A stretch of 36,033 bases of DNA from Abditibacteriaceae bacterium (GCA_019239895.1 JAFAZH010000028.1:1-36033); one strand, 5' to 3'; positions 16,313 to 26,882 are shown, counted from the stretch's first letter. Translations and numbers: made by a program. The notes: generated by a model from the sequence alone, not told the origin.

Positions 16313-17242
16313 TTAGCCTTTGAGACCGGTGGTAGCAATGCCTTGGATAAACGTTTTCTGGGCGAGGAAGAATAAAATGATAACAGGCAAAATAACCAAA
16401 ACCGAAGCCGCCATAAGCAGGTTCCATTCGGTGCCGCCGTGCTGCGATTGAAAAGTTTGCAGGCCAAGCGCAAGCGTATATTGCTGTGGGTGCTGGATAT
16501 AAACCAGCGGCCCCAGGAAGTCGTTCCACGCTCCCATAAAGGTGAAGAGTGCGACCACCGAAAGTGCGGGCTTGGAGAGCGGTAATATAATACGTTGAAA
16601 AATACCCCACTCCGAACAGCCATCCATCAACGCCGCTTCTGAAAGCTCATCGGGTATGGTCATAAAGAATTGGCGCAATAGGAAGATATTAAAAGCCGAG
16701 CCAAACCAGGTGGGCAACCACAATGGTCGTAGCGTGCCTAAGAATTGCACGGGAGTATGATCGCCCAGCCAACGGAAGATGCTAAACAGAGAAACCATCA
16801 TCACGGGAAAGGGAATCATCATGGTGGCCAGCATCATAACGAAAAGGACACCTGACCCTTTGAAACGAACTTTAGCAAAGCCGTAGGCTACTAATGAACT
16901 GGAGATTACGGTGCCCAGCACTGACAGCACCGCAATGATTAAAGTATTACGAGCCAGTAAAGGAAAATCTAATTTAGGATGATTAATAACCTTCCAATAG
17001 TTGCCTGGCACCATTGGACTTGGCCAAAAGTGCGGTGGCACCTCCATTGTCTTATCCAGTGTCTTGAGGCTTGTGGAAAGCATCCACACGAAAGGCAAAG
17101 CAAATCCAATACAAATCAGCAATAAAGCAATAGTGGCAACCCACCGTTCCAGGTGCTTGCGCTTTGCAACGGGACGCGCCGTTGCACTGATAGTGGGGGA
17201 ATTGCTGACCCGATTCTGAATTTCAGTTTCCAATGTGCTCAT
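16313..17242 (-). CDS. Sugar ABC transporter permease, MalG/UgpE type
   Basis: One of two membrane subunits of a carbohydrate importer of the CUT1 class, 309 residues. After a hydrophilic N-terminal stretch there are about six hydrophobic segments, the first being WVATIALLLICIGFALPFVWML near 34-55. The cytoplasmic EAA loop that contacts the ATPase reads IPDELSEAALMDGCSEWGIF, with the family-typical EAAxxDGxxxxxxF. The protein ends IQGIATTGLKG, typical of MalG-like permeases. It lies 9 bp after the partner permease and is last in the series. No ATP-binding subunit is encoded nearby, so a shared MsmX/UgpC-like ATPase elsewhere probably serves it. Confidence 0.94.
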   Translation of the reverse strand: MSTLETEIQNRVSNSPTISATARPVAKRKHLERWVATIALLLICIGFALPFVWMLSTSLKTLDKTMEVPPHFWPSPMVPGNYWKVINHPKLDFPLLARNTLIIAVLSVLGTVISSSLVAYGFAKVRFKGSGVLFVMMLATMMIPFPVMMVSLFSIFRWLGDHTPVQFLGTLRPLWLPTWFGSAFNIFLLRQFFMTIPDELSEAALMDGCSEWGIFQRIILPLSKPALSVVALFTFMGAWNDFLGPLVYIQHPQQYTLALGLQTFQSQHGGTEWNLLMAASVLVILPVIILFFLAQKTFIQGIATTGLKG

Positions 17243-17251
17243 ACGAATATT

Positions 17252-18193
17252 TTACTTGCCCTGATAGTAAACCCATTTACGACTCGACCAGAAGGCAATA
17301 GCAGTGAGAGCCAGAATAATTAACAACTGAATCCAGGCCATTGCACTGGCATAACCCATCTTGAGATAGCGGAAGGCGTTGTCATACAGATACATCGTGA
17401 AGAAGTAAGTGGCGCGGGCCGGGCCACCGCCCGTCATAATATAGGGAATGGCAAAGACTTGTAGAGTGCCGATGATGGCCATAATGAGATTGAAGAAGAT
17501 GACCGGGGAAAGCATGGGCAAGGTCACATGCCAGAGGCGGCGCGTCATGCCTGCGCCATCTATTTCAGCCGATTCGAGTAGTTCACTGGGCACATCCTGT
17601 AATCCGGCCAGGTAAATCACAACCGTGTGCCCTACGCCCCAGAAACTCATAAAAGCCAGAGCGGGTAACGCCCAAGCTGGATTAGTGAGCCAGCCAATAG
17701 GAGTCTCTATCTGCGGCAGATGCACGAGACCCAGGATAGCATTGATGCCAGCAATCAAAAGGCGAAAGGGCAACCAATCCAGCACAGTGTTAATTAGCCC
17801 TAGCTTGGCATTGAATAGCCACATCCAGAGCATGGCCGAGGCGACGGTGGGCACTAAGGACGGCAGGAAGATAACGGTGCGATAAAAAGTTTGCCCGGCG
17901 ACTTTAACATTTAACAGCAAAGCTAACCCCAGCGAAACCATCAACCCCGCCGGTAAAGCAATAATCGCATACAGCAACGTATTGGTGAGTGATTTGCGAA
18001 AAATGGGGTCGTCCAAAAGTTCATGGTAATTGGCCCCACCGATGTAAGCCGGTGGTTGCAGCAGTGAATAATCGCAGACACTGTAATACAGCGACAGCAC
18101 CACCGGGATGAGCGTAAACACCATAAAGCCGATGAGCCAGGGTGAACAAAACGCTAATCCCTTACCAATTTGTTTCCATTCTGTCCTGGTCAT
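17252..18193 (-). CDS. Sugar ABC transporter permease, MalF/UgpA type
   Basis: The second membrane subunit, 313 residues, with about six transmembrane segments: the first is near 14-36, and others include LLYAIIALPAGLMVSLGLALL. The EAA loop reads VPSELLESAEIDGAGMTRRLW, with the conserved ESAEIDGA core. The short N-terminus without the large extra MalF loop is typical of UgpA-like permeases. The ATG follows the binding-protein stop after 5 bp, with AGGTGA directly before it, which is unusually close. It works with the permease at 16313-17242 and the binding protein at 18199-19629; the transported sugar cannot be read from sequence. Confidence 0.94.
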   Translation of the reverse strand: MTRTEWKQIGKGLAFCSPWLIGFMVFTLIPVVLSLYYSVCDYSLLQPPAYIGGANYHELLDDPIFRKSLTNTLLYAIIALPAGLMVSLGLALLLNVKVAGQTFYRTVIFLPSLVPTVASAMLWMWLFNAKLGLINTVLDWLPFRLLIAGINAILGLVHLPQIETPIGWLTNPAWALPALAFMSFWGVGHTVVIYLAGLQDVPSELLESAEIDGAGMTRRLWHVTLPMLSPVIFFNLIMAIIGTLQVFAIPYIMTGGGPARATYFFTMYLYDNAFRYLKMGYASAMAWIQLLIILALTAIAFWSSRKWVYYQGK

Positions 18194-18198
18194 ATCAC

Positions 18199-19629
18199 CT
18201 AACTTTTAGCCCGCAACCTTTGCCGTTCTAAGAAAGTCTCATACTTTTCCTGCAACCGATTTTGCGCATCTTGCAAGGCTTCTTTGGGTTCGGCTTGTAA
18301 TAAATAAACACGTTGTGCGACGACACCCAGTTCATCCGCGACTTCCGGCCAGATGGGCATGGGTGGCACGCCACGCGCATTCTTGCTGCGGGCTAACTCT
18401 TCAAAGACGGAAATATAAGGGTTGGGATGGTTGCGGATAAACTGCTCACTGACCTGGCTTAATGGTGAGTTCTTACAGTGCAAGGAATTGAGCTTCTCCA
18501 TCACATCCTGGCGATTGACGTAAGCGATGAATTCAAACGCTTCTTGCTTATGCTTAGCCCCTCTGGGAATCATGAGAGTGTCGAAACTGGCATACGAGAC
18601 ATCCGTTAAGCCGGGCACTGCCGAAGGAAAGGGAGCCGCGCCCCACTCATAGTTTTTGCGACGTTCCTCCACTGACATGCCCTTTTCTTTCTCCTTGGGG
18701 AACTTCCAGCGGTTCATCGAAGGTTTGAGGTCTTCCACGTAATTCGCCGTCCACGGGCCTTGCAGAGTCATCACCACATTGCCAACTAAGAAAGGATTTT
18801 GGGGCGAAGCAAACTGGCCAAAGCCATTGGTGAACTCAGTCATGGAATCTTTGCCTAAACGCACCGAGTAGCTCTTAACCCACTCGAAAGCCCGCACAAT
18901 ATCAGGATCAGTTAAAGTGAGTTTTTGCGTTTTTTCATCAAAGAGCTTGTTGCCGAACCAGTAAGGGATATAAGTCAGCATCCAACTGGGTTCCATTGGC
19001 AGGTAGCCAGCACTCTTGATGCGCTTCTGCCCATTCGGTGTTTTCTCCACCATATCCAATGCCTGGGCATAACGATCTAATTCATCCAGGGTGCGTGGTG
19101 GCCGATTCGGGTCAAGCCCCGCTTTGCGTAGGGAATCTGCCCGTTCTAACATGAGGCGTTTGTTGTAATGCAAAGCGATGGTCGCCGGAGTGCTGATTAA
19201 AGCCCATAGATGACCATTAAAGCGGCAACCTTCCCAGTAGACGGGCTTGTAATAACTGGCCGTAATACCATGCGCGGCGGCCAGGTCGTCTAAGGGCTCA
19301 ACAGCATTGATGGTGGCAAACTGGGCTACCTGGCTGTTCCACAATCCGGCAATATCAGGTGGCACTCCGGCAGCAGTGGCGACCAGGGTTTTCTGATCTA
19401 CGCTGCTCATCGAAAGATACTGCACATAGATGCCCTTTTGCTGACCGACGGATTGGTTGAAGTCATTGACGATCTGCTGCATCTGCTCGGCTTCTTTGCC
19501 CGTCCACTTCTCCCAGTAGGTCACGACGACCTGTCCCTTATGAGACTCGACGCTACGCCCACCAAAAGCCATTACCGCCAAAGCAGTCAGCCCTAAAAGA
19601 GTAAGAATAGTGGTGCGGATGTAATGCAT
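18199..19629 (-). CDS. Extracellular sugar-binding protein of the ABC importer
   Basis: A family 1 solute-binding protein of 476 residues that captures a sugar or oligosaccharide outside the membrane. It starts with a signal-peptide-like helix (TTILTLLGLTALAVMAFGG near 6-24) but lacks a lipobox cysteine, so it may be released after cleavage or kept as a membrane anchor. The mature part shows VVVTYWEKWTGKEAEQM near 35-50, VPPDIAGLWNSQVAQFATINAVEPLDD, and a later MTLQGPWTANYVEDL and TLMIPRGAKHKQEAFEFIAYV typical of sugar-binding proteins. No SD is seen before the ATG. It is the first gene of the three-gene importer operon. Confidence 0.92.
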   Translation of the reverse strand: MHYIRTTILTLLGLTALAVMAFGGRSVESHKGQVVVTYWEKWTGKEAEQMQQIVNDFNQSVGQQKGIYVQYLSMSSVDQKTLVATAAGVPPDIAGLWNSQVAQFATINAVEPLDDLAAAHGITASYYKPVYWEGCRFNGHLWALISTPATIALHYNKRLMLERADSLRKAGLDPNRPPRTLDELDRYAQALDMVEKTPNGQKRIKSAGYLPMEPSWMLTYIPYWFGNKLFDEKTQKLTLTDPDIVRAFEWVKSYSVRLGKDSMTEFTNGFGQFASPQNPFLVGNVVMTLQGPWTANYVEDLKPSMNRWKFPKEKEKGMSVEERRKNYEWGAAPFPSAVPGLTDVSYASFDTLMIPRGAKHKQEAFEFIAYVNRQDVMEKLNSLHCKNSPLSQVSEQFIRNHPNPYISVFEELARSKNARGVPPMPIWPEVADELGVVAQRVYLLQAEPKEALQDAQNRLQEKYETFLERQRLRAKS

Positions 19630-19711
19630 AGTTTTATGCTGAGATCAAGTGGTAAGAAAAGAATAACAAAACCAGCGAATAAAGCAAATATGCTGAGCTA
19701 TCAAAGAATTG

Positions 19712-19789
19712 CTTTGTGGGCCAGACACTCTTGTCTGGCTTGTTGATACTTTTAGACCCTTGCCAGACAAGAGTGTCTGGCCCACAAAG
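19712..19789. repeat. Perfect 28-bp inverted repeat in an intergenic gap
   Basis: Arms at 19712-19739 and 19762-19789 are exact inverted copies, separated by 22 bp. It lies between gltD and the sugar-binding protein gene, just beyond the gltD terminator. Its arm sequence is unrelated to the repeats at 12216 or 21424. The perfect match points to recent insertion or strong selection; it resembles a MITE or REP-like unit more than an operator. Confidence 0.8.
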
Positions 19790-19800
19790 GAGTGCTACCA

Positions 19801-19841
19801 AAACAAAACCGTGAGAGTAAATACTTTAGCTCTCACGGTTC
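19801..19841 (-). terminator. Intrinsic terminator after gltD
   Basis: Arms 19808-19818 and 19831-19841 form a perfect 11-bp stem with a 12-nt loop. Read in the direction of gltD, the stem is followed by TTGTTTT, a T-rich run. It lies 20 bp beyond the gltD stop codon. This is the best terminator in the window. Confidence 0.8.
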
Positions 19842-19860
19842 TTAGGGTTTTCTATATCAG

Positions 19861-21345
19861 TTAAGGCAAGTCCGTTGAACCCATTAGGTAACGGTCGCAC
19901 TCACGGGCGGCACCGCGTCCTTCATTAATGGCCCATACTACGAGGCTCTGCCCGCGCCGCATATCGCCCGCTGCGAAGACACCGGGCACATTAGTGGTGA
20001 ACTCCCCATGCTCCGCCTTGGCGTTGGAACGGGCATCACGCTCGACACCCAGTTGTTCTAAAACAGTATCTTCGGGGCCAAGGAAGCCTAGGGCCAATAG
20101 CACCAACTGAGCAGGCCAGGTGCGCTCGGTGCCTGGCATCTCGACCGGCCCGGTGCGGCCATCGTCACCGCGTTTCCACTCCACCTGGATGGTGTTGAGT
20201 TCTTTAATATGGCCGTTGTCGTCGCCTACCAGTTCTTTGGTCACGATGCTGTAGCTGCGAGGGTCATCACCGAAGATTTCCGCCGCTTCTTCCTGACCAT
20301 AATCCATGCGGAAGATGCGTGGCCACTGGGGCCAGGGATTATCGGGGGTGCGGGCGTTCGGTGGCTTGGGCATAATCTCGAATTGCACCAGGCTGCGGCA
20401 TCCATGCCGTAAGGAGGTGCCCACGCAGTCGGTGCCGGTATCACCGCCGCCAATCACAATAACATCTTTATCTTTAGCGGAGATGTAGTTACCATCTTCA
20501 TGATTCGAGTCAAGCAGGCTCTTGGTGTTGGCGTGCAAGAATTGCATCGCTAAGTGAATGCCCTTGAGATCGCGCCCTGGAATCATCAAGTCGCGCCCTT
20601 TAGTAGCCCCTCCACAGAGTACAATGGCATCAAACTCTTCGAGCAGTTGTTGCGCAGGAATGGTCTTGCCAATCTCGGTGCTGGTGACGAATTTAACGCC
20701 CTCAGCGGCCATCAGGTCAACCCGGCGCTGCACTACCCGCTTATCCAGCTTCATGTTGGGAATGCCATACATCAGTAAGCCACCCACCCGGTCAGAACGC
20801 TCAAAGACCGTCACCCAATGGCCCGCTGTATTCAACTGGTCGGCACACGCTAATCCAGAAGGGCCGGAACCAACTACCGCCACCTTTTTGCCGGTGCGCT
20901 TGGGGGGTGCTTTGGGTTCAAGCCAACCTTCACTCCACGCTCTGTCAGCGATTTCACATTCGATATTTTTAATAGTGACCGGAGGATTATTGATGCCCAA
21001 GACGCAGGAGCCTTCACAGGGGGCTGGACAAACACGGCCTGTGAACTCGGGGAAGTTGTTCGTTTTGTGCAGCCGCTCAATGGCCTGTTTCCATAACCCA
21101 CGATACACGAGGTCATTCCACTCTGGAATCAAATTGTTAACCGGGCAGCCTGACGCCATGCCGTTTAACAGGGTGCCCGTGTGACAGAAAGGCACACCGC
21201 AATTCATGCAGCGTGCGCCCTGAGAGCGTAATTTATCCTCCGGTAAGTGGTGATGAAACTCTAACCAATCGTGAACCCGCTCAGTAGGTTGGCGGTCGGG
21301 AGGCAACTCCCGTTCAAATTCCATAAAGCCTGTCGGCTTGCCCAT
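19861..21345 (-). CDS. gltD: Glutamate synthase small subunit (NADPH-dependent)
   Basis: The electron-input subunit of glutamate synthase: it takes electrons from NAD(P)H through FAD and passes them via 4Fe-4S clusters to GltB. The N-terminal domain holds the cluster cysteines in [19 protein letters not shown] and CPAPCEGSC. Then come the first nucleotide fold [17 protein letters not shown] near 154-170, the second [16 protein letters not shown], and the C-terminal FAD contact [19 protein letters not shown]. The length of 494 matches the bacterial family. The ATG is preceded by GGAGG at good spacing. It follows gltB in the same direction but a 373-bp gap with a hairpin and a repeat intervenes. 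It ends at a clear terminator. Confidence 0.97.
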   Translation of the reverse strand: MGKPTGFMEFERELPPDRQPTERVHDWLEFHHHLPEDKLRSQGARCMNCGVPFCHTGTLLNGMASGCPVNNLIPEWNDLVYRGLWKQAIERLHKTNNFPEFTGRVCPAPCEGSCVLGINNPPVTIKNIECEIADRAWSEGWLEPKAPPKRTGKKVAVVGSGPSGLACADQLNTAGHWVTVFERSDRVGGLLMYGIPNMKLDKRVVQRRVDLMAAEGVKFVTSTEIGKTIPAQQLLEEFDAIVLCGGATKGRDLMIPGRDLKGIHLAMQFLHANTKSLLDSNHEDGNYISAKDKDVIVIGGGDTGTDCVGTSLRHGCRSLVQFEIMPKPPNARTPDNPWPQWPRIFRMDYGQEEAAEIFGDDPRSYSIVTKELVGDDNGHIKELNTIQVEWKRGDDGRTGPVEMPGTERTWPAQLVLLALGFLGPEDTVLEQLGVERDARSNAKAEHGEFTTNVPGVFAAGDMRRGQSLVVWAINEGRGAARECDRYLMGSTDLP

Positions 21346-21423
21346 CCAATGTCCTCCAACTTCTCTATTGTTAACAGTTTAAATAGCTAACGGTTTTATT
21401 ATTTAAATCCATCTGCTTGTTGT

Positions 21424-21553
21424 GCCCGGCGAATAAATTCGCGGCAACTACAGCACGAAGTTCGCCTACGCGGACTCACAATGGCCCCGACACTCCGTAG
21501 AGCCTGCGCAGGCAGGCTTTGCGCCTTTGGAGCCGCGAATTTATTCGCCGGGC
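21424..21553. repeat. 130-bp palindromic repeat with perfect 22-bp arms
   Basis: Arms at 21424-21445 and 21532-21553 are exact inverted copies flanking 86 bp. The interior has its own 12-bp palindrome at 21502-21513. No ORF is present. It sits between gltB and gltD. The long palindrome with internal structure fits a non-autonomous mobile element or a structured intergenic repeat. It is unrelated in sequence to the other two repeat types here. Confidence 0.78.
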
Positions 21554-21669
21554 CACGCTTATCTTAAATCTAATGCAGAATTTTCTGCCGCATAGAATTT
21601 ACTGCATTTCCCGCAACTAGGATACTGTGCTATCTTGGGCCACTTCTAAAGGCCAATTATAAGTGCAAT

Positions 21670-21695
21670 AAGGGGCGGAGTTAACTCCGCCCCTT
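21670..21695. terminator. Perfect 26-bp palindrome just after gltB
   Basis: A self-complementary GC-rich sequence with a central TTAA lies 23 bp beyond the gltB stop. In RNA it would form a stem of up to 11 bp closed by a four-base loop. On the plus strand it runs into TTATA; on the gltB strand only two Ts follow directly. It may terminate or attenuate gltB transcription and thereby set the GltB to GltD ratio. Confidence 0.5.
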
Positions 21696-21718
21696 TTATA
21701 CTCCACAGTCAGCCGGGG

Positions 21719-24700
21719 CTAGGTGCCGCCAACGCGGGCCAGGTCACGTTTATTCTCATCGAAGGCCACCATGACGGCTGCCTCTTCATCCAATCCGGCA
21801 CCCTTAGCGCGCGTGATAGCATCCAACATTCGCTTATAGTCACGCGGCATGACCTTCAAGAACTTCGGCACCATTGCATCCCAACTATCTAAGATGCGCT
21901 GGGCGAGAGTGCTCTTGGTATACTGGGCGTGGCGCTGAATCATGGCATGAATGGTGAGAATCTCTTCCACGTCATCTAACTTATCCAGGTCTACCATTTC
22001 GGGGTTGCAGTGCCCCTCGAAATCGCCTACTTCATTTAACACGTAAGCGATGCCGCCCGACATACCCGCCGCGAAGTTGCGCCCAGTATAGCCCAGCACC
22101 ACCACGCGACCACCCGTCATATATTCGCAGCCGTGATCGCCCACCGATTCGACAACCGCATGAACTCCGCTGTTGCGCACGCAGAACCGTTCCCCTGCCA
22201 TGCCACGAATATAAGCCTCACCACTGGTCGCGCCATAAAACGCCACGTTACCAATGATGATGTTATCTTCGGGGACAAAGGGCGAGCCATCAGGCGGGAA
22301 GATGATAATCTTGCCACCGGATAAGCCCTTGCCGACATAGTCGTTGGCATCGCCTTCGAGCGCCAGAGTGACGCCACGCGGCAGGAACGCGCCAAAGCTC
22401 TGACCAGCGGAACCTTTGAAGTTGAGCCGAATGGTATCTTCGGGTAATCCCGGCATCCCATTGCGCCGCGTGACTTCGCTGCCCAGAATGGTGCCTACCA
22501 CACGGTTGGTGTTCTTGATCGGCAAACTGGCTTCGACCCGCTCGCCACGCTCTAAAGCAGGCTCCGCCAAGTCAAGTAAAGTGGTCATGTCCAGCGACCG
22601 CTCAATACCATGATCTTGCTTCATTTGCGCAAAGGTGCCTACCTTCTCCGACACGTTAGGCCGATAGAGAATGTTGGAGAAATCCAATCCCTTGGCCTGC
22701 CAGTGCTCGATAGCTTTGCGCGGTTCGAGCATATCTACGCGCCCCACCATATCATCCACGGTGCGGAAGCCAAGTTGCGCCATCAGTTCGCGCAACTCTT
22801 CGGCGATGAAACGCATGAAGTTGACAACGTGCTCCGGGTCACCCGTAAACAGCTTACGCAGTTCCGGGTTTTGGGTGGCGACACCCACCGGACAGGTATC
22901 TAAATGGCAAGCCCGCATCATGATGCAGCCCAGCACCACCAATGGCCCCGTTGCAAAGCCAAACTCTTCTGCACCCAACAAACATGCCATAGCTACATCG
23001 CGTCCGGTCATCAGTTTGCCGTCAGTCTCGACAACAATGCGACTGCGGAGGTCGTTGAGCAGGAGAGTTTGGTGCGTTTCGGCCAGGCCCAACTCCCAGG
23101 GAATACCTGCGTGCCAGATGCTCGACTGCGGCGAAGCACCCGTGCCACCTTCATAACCACTGATAAGCACCACGTCGGCCTTGGCCTTCGCCACACCTGC
23201 GGCAATGGTACCCACTCCAACCTCGGCCACAAGCTTCACGCTGATGCGCGCATGGTGGTTAGAGTTCTTCAAGTCATGAATCAATTCGGCTAAGTCTTCA
23301 ATTGAATAGATGTCGTGGTGCGGCGGGGGTGAAATGAGGCCCACACCCGGTGTTGCGCCGCGCACTTTGGCAATCCACGGATAAACCTTAGTGCCTGGTA
23401 ATTCGCCACCTTCGCCGGGCTTTGCACCTTGCGCCATCTTAATCTGCAACTCGCGGGCGTGAACCAGGTAGTTGCTGGTGACGCCAAAACGACCAGAGGC
23501 CACCTGCTTAATGGCCGAATTGCGCGAGTCGCCATTAGCATCGCGCGTATAACGAGCCGGGTCTTCGCCGCCTTCGCCGGTGTTGCTCTTACCGCCCAAG
23601 CGGTTCATCGCAATGGCTAACGACTCGTGCGCCTCCTGGCTGATGGAGCCATAGGACATCGCGCCAGTCTTGAAACGCTTGACAATATCATCTACCGACT
23701 CCACATCCTCTAAGGGGATGGGGTTTTCGGGAAACTGGAACTCTAACAGACCACGCAACGTAGCCAGGCGCGTGGTCTGCTCGTTGAGCATCGCCGTGTA
23801 TTCTTTGAACGCCTTATAGTTGTTGTTGCGACAGGCATACTGCAACTTATGCACGGTGAGCGGGTTAAAGAAGTGATACTCGCCTTCCTTACGCCAGGCA
23901 TACTGTCCGCCCACATCGAGCGATTCATCCACTTCAATATCGCGGGCCGGGAAAGCGCGGCGATGGCGCAACTTGACTTCTTCGGCTAATGTTGCCAGGC
24001 CAATACCCTCGACCCGTGAAGCCGTCCAAGTGAAATACTTCTGCACGAAATCCCGCGCTAAGCCAATCGCCTCAAAAATCTGTGCGCCCCGATAGCTCTG
24101 AATAGTAGAGATACCCATCTTGGCCATCGTCTTGACGACACCCTTGACCGCACCCTTAATATATTTGCCGACTGCCTTCTCGTGGGTGATGTCGGTTAGC
24201 ATCCCCTGGCGAATCATGTCATCGAGCGATTCAAAGACGAGGTAAGGGTTAATCGCTCCCGCACCATAACCAATTAGGAGTGAGAAATGATGCACCTCGC
24301 GTGGCTCCCCGGATTCCAGAACTAAGCCAACCTTGGTGCGCGTGCCTTCTCGAATCAGGTAGTGATGCAGGCCAGAGACCGCCAGTAATGCTGGAATCGC
24401 AGCCTGATTGCGGTCAATACCTCGGTCAGAAAGAATCAGGATATTGGCACCGTCTTCGATAGCCCGTGTTGCTTCAGCGTAGAGATTATCGAGAGCCTTT
24501 TCCAACCCCGGCCCATCTTCATCCACCGGGAAGAGAATCGGCAGGGTCGCGGCCTTAAAACCGGGCTGGTTGATATGGCGCAGTTTCTCCAAATCCTCAT
24601 TGCTGAGAATGGGCGATTCAATCTTAATTTGATGGCAATTTTCCGGCTGCGGGTTGAGTAGATTACCTTCTGCCCCCAGCGTTGTCACTGTGGAGGTAAT

Positions 24701-26329
24701 AATTTCCTCGCGGATGGCGTCAATCGGGGGGTTGGTCACCTGGGCGAAGAGTTGCTTAAAGTAGGAATAGAGCAACTGCGGCTTACTCGAAAGCACCGCT
24801 AAGGGTGAATCGTTGCCCATTGAGCCTTGTGGCTGTACACCACTGGCTGCCATCGGCCCCAAGGTTATATTCAAATCCTCGAAGGTATAACCAAAAGCTA
24901 ACTGGCGTTGCTGCACCGTCTCATGGTCTGGCTCAATCACATGCGGCGCGGCGGGCAGTTCTTCCAACGACACCAAATGCTCATTGAGCCATTGGCGATA
25001 AGGATGCTCGCTGGCAATCTGGTTCTTAATTTCTTCGTCTTTGACGATGGCACCCAACTCGGTATCTACCAGGAACATGCGCCCCGGCTGCAAGCGGCCC
25101 TTGGCGATAACTTTTTCAGGCGGAATGCTGAGCACCCCAACTTCAGAAGCCAGCACTACTAAATCATCAGAGGTGACATAATAGCGTGAGGGCCGGAGGC
25201 CATTGCGATCAAGCACCGCGCCAACGCGAATGCCATCGGTAAAACCAATGGAAGCGGGGCCATCCCACGGCTCCATCAGGCTAGCGTGATATTCATAGAA
25301 GGCTTTCTTCTCATCGCTCATGCTTTCGTGGTTGGCCCACGGTTCGGGGATCATCATCATCACGGCATGAGGCAACGAGCGACCGCCCAAGGCTAAGAAC
25401 TCTAAGACGTTGTCGAAGACTTGTGAGTCACTGCCGCTGTTATCTACAATCGGGAAGATTTTGCTGATGTCCTCGCCAAAGAGCGTAGATTGCAATAGGG
25501 CCTGGCGTGCGTGCATCCAGTTGCTATTGCCACGCAAGGTGTTGATTTCGCCGTTGTGGATGAGGTAGCGATAGGGATGCGCCCGTTCCCAACTGGGAAA
25601 AGTGTTGGTGCTAAAGCGCGAGTGAATCAGCGCCAGAGCTGTTTCTAAACGCTCATCGGCAAGGTCAGGATAATACTCTTCTAACTGCTCCGGCGTCAGC
25701 ATTCCCTTATAAACGAGGGTGCGGCACGACAGGCTATTAATATAGAATGGCACGCCCTCGGTTAAGTCGGATCGCCCGATTTCATTTTCGGCCCGCTTGC
25801 GAATTACAAAGAGTCGGCGCTCGAAGGCGAGATTATCTTTATCTGGGACGTTGGCGGTATCTGCGCCGCGCCCGATAAACACCTGCCGCACACACGGCTC
25901 GACCGAAAGCGAAGCCATACCGAGTGAAGAATTATTGGTGGGCACCGTGCGCCAACCGAGCAGGGTTTGGCCTTCTTCGGCGATAATCTGCTCGAACCGC
26001 TTTTCGCATTCCTGGCGAATCGCGTCGTCTTTGGGCATAAACAGCATTCCCACACCATATTGCCCCGGTGCGGGTAATTGAATACCTTCACAGACGGCGG
26101 CAAAGAAAGTGTGCGGAATTTGAATCAGAATGCCCGCGCCATCGCCCGTGCATTCTTCCGCACCACTCGCGCCACGATGCTCCAGGTTCACTAAGACCTG
26201 CAAGCCCTGCTGGACAATCTCGTGCGATTTACGACCTTTAATATTGACGACAAAGCCCATGCCACAGGCATCGTGCTCAAATTGTGGATCATAAAGCCCC
26301 TGACGGGGGGGCAGACTACTCAATGCCAT
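21719..26329 (-). CDS. gltB: Glutamate synthase large subunit
   Basis: The catalytic subunit of glutamate synthase: glutamine plus 2-oxoglutarate give two glutamates. The N-terminal glutamine amidotransferase domain starts after a short propeptide, with the nucleophile cysteine in [11 protein letters not shown] (Cys22 before processing). The central and FMN domains follow ([27 protein letters not shown]), then the 3Fe-4S cysteines in [16 protein letters not shown] (about residues 1133-1147), and the C-terminal beta-helix with repeated GxxGG turns ([20 protein letters not shown]). The length of 1536 residues is normal. GAGGAG lies about 10 nt upstream of the ATG. Near the start is a small palindrome (26361-26378). 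No N-regulator site was recognised. Confidence 0.97.
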   Translation of the reverse strand: MALSSLPPRQGLYDPQFEHDACGMGFVVNIKGRKSHEIVQQGLQVLVNLEHRGASGAEECTGDGAGILIQIPHTFFAAVCEGIQLPAPGQYGVGMLFMPKDDAIRQECEKRFEQIIAEEGQTLLGWRTVPTNNSSLGMASLSVEPCVRQVFIGRGADTANVPDKDNLAFERRLFVIRKRAENEIGRSDLTEGVPFYINSLSCRTLVYKGMLTPEQLEEYYPDLADERLETALALIHSRFSTNTFPSWERAHPYRYLIHNGEINTLRGNSNWMHARQALLQSTLFGEDISKIFPIVDNSGSDSQVFDNVLEFLALGGRSLPHAVMMMIPEPWANHESMSDEKKAFYEYHASLMEPWDGPASIGFTDGIRVGAVLDRNGLRPSRYYVTSDDLVVLASEVGVLSIPPEKVIAKGRLQPGRMFLVDTELGAIVKDEEIKNQIASEHPYRQWLNEHLVSLEELPAAPHVIEPDHETVQQRQLAFGYTFEDLNITLGPMAASGVQPQGSMGNDSPLAVLSSKPQLLYSYFKQLFAQVTNPPIDAIREEIITSTVTTLGAEGNLLNPQPENCHQIKIESPILSNEDLEKLRHINQPGFKAATLPILFPVDEDGPGLEKALDNLYAEATRAIEDGANILILSDRGIDRNQAAIPALLAVSGLHHYLIREGTRTKVGLVLESGEPREVHHFSLLIGYGAGAINPYLVFESLDDMIRQGMLTDITHEKAVGKYIKGAVKGVVKTMAKMGISTIQSYRGAQIFEAIGLARDFVQKYFTWTASRVEGIGLATLAEEVKLRHRRAFPARDIEVDESLDVGGQYAWRKEGEYHFFNPLTVHKLQYACRNNNYKAFKEYTAMLNEQTTRLATLRGLLEFQFPENPIPLEDVESVDDIVKRFKTGAMSYGSISQEAHESLAIAMNRLGGKSNTGEGGEDPARYTRDANGDSRNSAIKQVASGRFGVTSNYLVHARELQIKMAQGAKPGEGGELPGTKVYPWIAKVRGATPGVGLISPPPHHDIYSIEDLAELIHDLKNSNHHARISVKLVAEVGVGTIAAGVAKAKADVVLISGYEGGTGASPQSSIWHAGIPWELGLAETHQTLLLNDLRSRIVVETDGKLMTGRDVAMACLLGAEEFGFATGPLVVLGCIMMRACHLDTCPVGVATQNPELRKLFTGDPEHVVNFMRFIAEELRELMAQLGFRTVDDMVGRVDMLEPRKAIEHWQAKGLDFSNILYRPNVSEKVGTFAQMKQDHGIERSLDMTTLLDLAEPALERGERVEASLPIKNTNRVVGTILGSEVTRRNGMPGLPEDTIRLNFKGSAGQSFGAFLPRGVTLALEGDANDYVGKGLSGGKIIIFPPDGSPFVPEDNIIIGNVAFYGATSGEAYIRGMAGERFCVRNSGVHAVVESVGDHGCEYMTGGRVVVLGYTGRNFAAGMSGGIAYVLNEVGDFEGHCNPEMVDLDKLDDVEEILTIHAMIQRHAQYTKSTLAQRILDSWDAMVPKFLKVMPRDYKRMLDAITRAKGAGLDEEAAVMVAFDENKRDLARVGGT

Positions 26330-26882
26330 ACTTGCTAACTCCTCACTAACGTCTCAGGACTCTGACGTTTTCGTCAGAATAAAGTACCGTGTTTTTTGAA
26401 TAGGCCCACTGGCAACACTTAATAAACAACAATCATTAATATGTTTTATTTATGACTTTGCATAAGAAATCTAATAAACCAGGACACGCTATGATATTGT
26501 TCCTGAATCCAACATTTTACTCAGGAATTGACTTTACGGCAACCTGCGCGCCGTGCTGGAACAGCTAACAATCGCTTATGGGTGTTATGAGACCTGCCTT
26601 CGCTCCTTGTCCCGCGTCAAGTTAGGGACAGGACAGCAAAGGGAGACCCAGCAGTGGTAGTGACCGTCCCCCTTAGCCAAGGGGAGACATTAAGGGAGGT
26701 TGAGGCTGTCCTCTCCCCTGGAAAGGAACCTATCACCTCAACCTCCCCGCCGCCCAGAGGGCACCCGGCTCCTCAGCAGAGGAGGGATGTGACACCCCTC
26801 CTCCCCAACTTCTCCTTTTGTGTCCTGTACTCAGCCGCCCCAGAAAGGGGAAAGGGAACCGGAAAGGAGAACGGGAATTAGA
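26330..26882. other. Intergenic region upstream of gltB
   Basis: About 550 bp. The part next to gltB is AT-rich and probably holds its promoter, though no box is convincing. The distal part (about 26590-26880) is rich in purine and C runs (many GGGGA/TCCCC clusters). The one frame there (26654-26881, plus) encodes a proline-rich low-complexity peptide with no SD, which I do not accept as a gene. Confidence 0.5.
26361..26378. promoter_or_regulatory. Small palindrome upstream of gltB, possible operator
   Basis: A perfect 7-bp inverted repeat (TCTGACG/CGTCAGA) around TTTT lies 31 bp before the gltB ATG, in or next to the likely promoter or leader. It could be an operator half-site pair or a leader hairpin. 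It matches no operator I know. Confidence 0.3.

Noticed and set aside
20558..21184. A 208-codon plus-strand ORF antisense to gltD
   Set aside because: It lies wholly inside gltD, whose motifs are unmistakable; the antisense product is Ser/Pro/Thr-rich with no motif. It is a shadow of codon bias.
22671..23293. Long plus-strand ORFs (up to 161 codons) antisense to gltB
   Set aside because: Same reason: inside the FMN and Fe-S part of gltB, no recognisable product.
26654..26881. A 75-codon ORF upstream of the lipoprotein gene's 3' end
   Set aside because: Low-complexity proline-rich translation of C/G-run DNA, GTG start, no SD.
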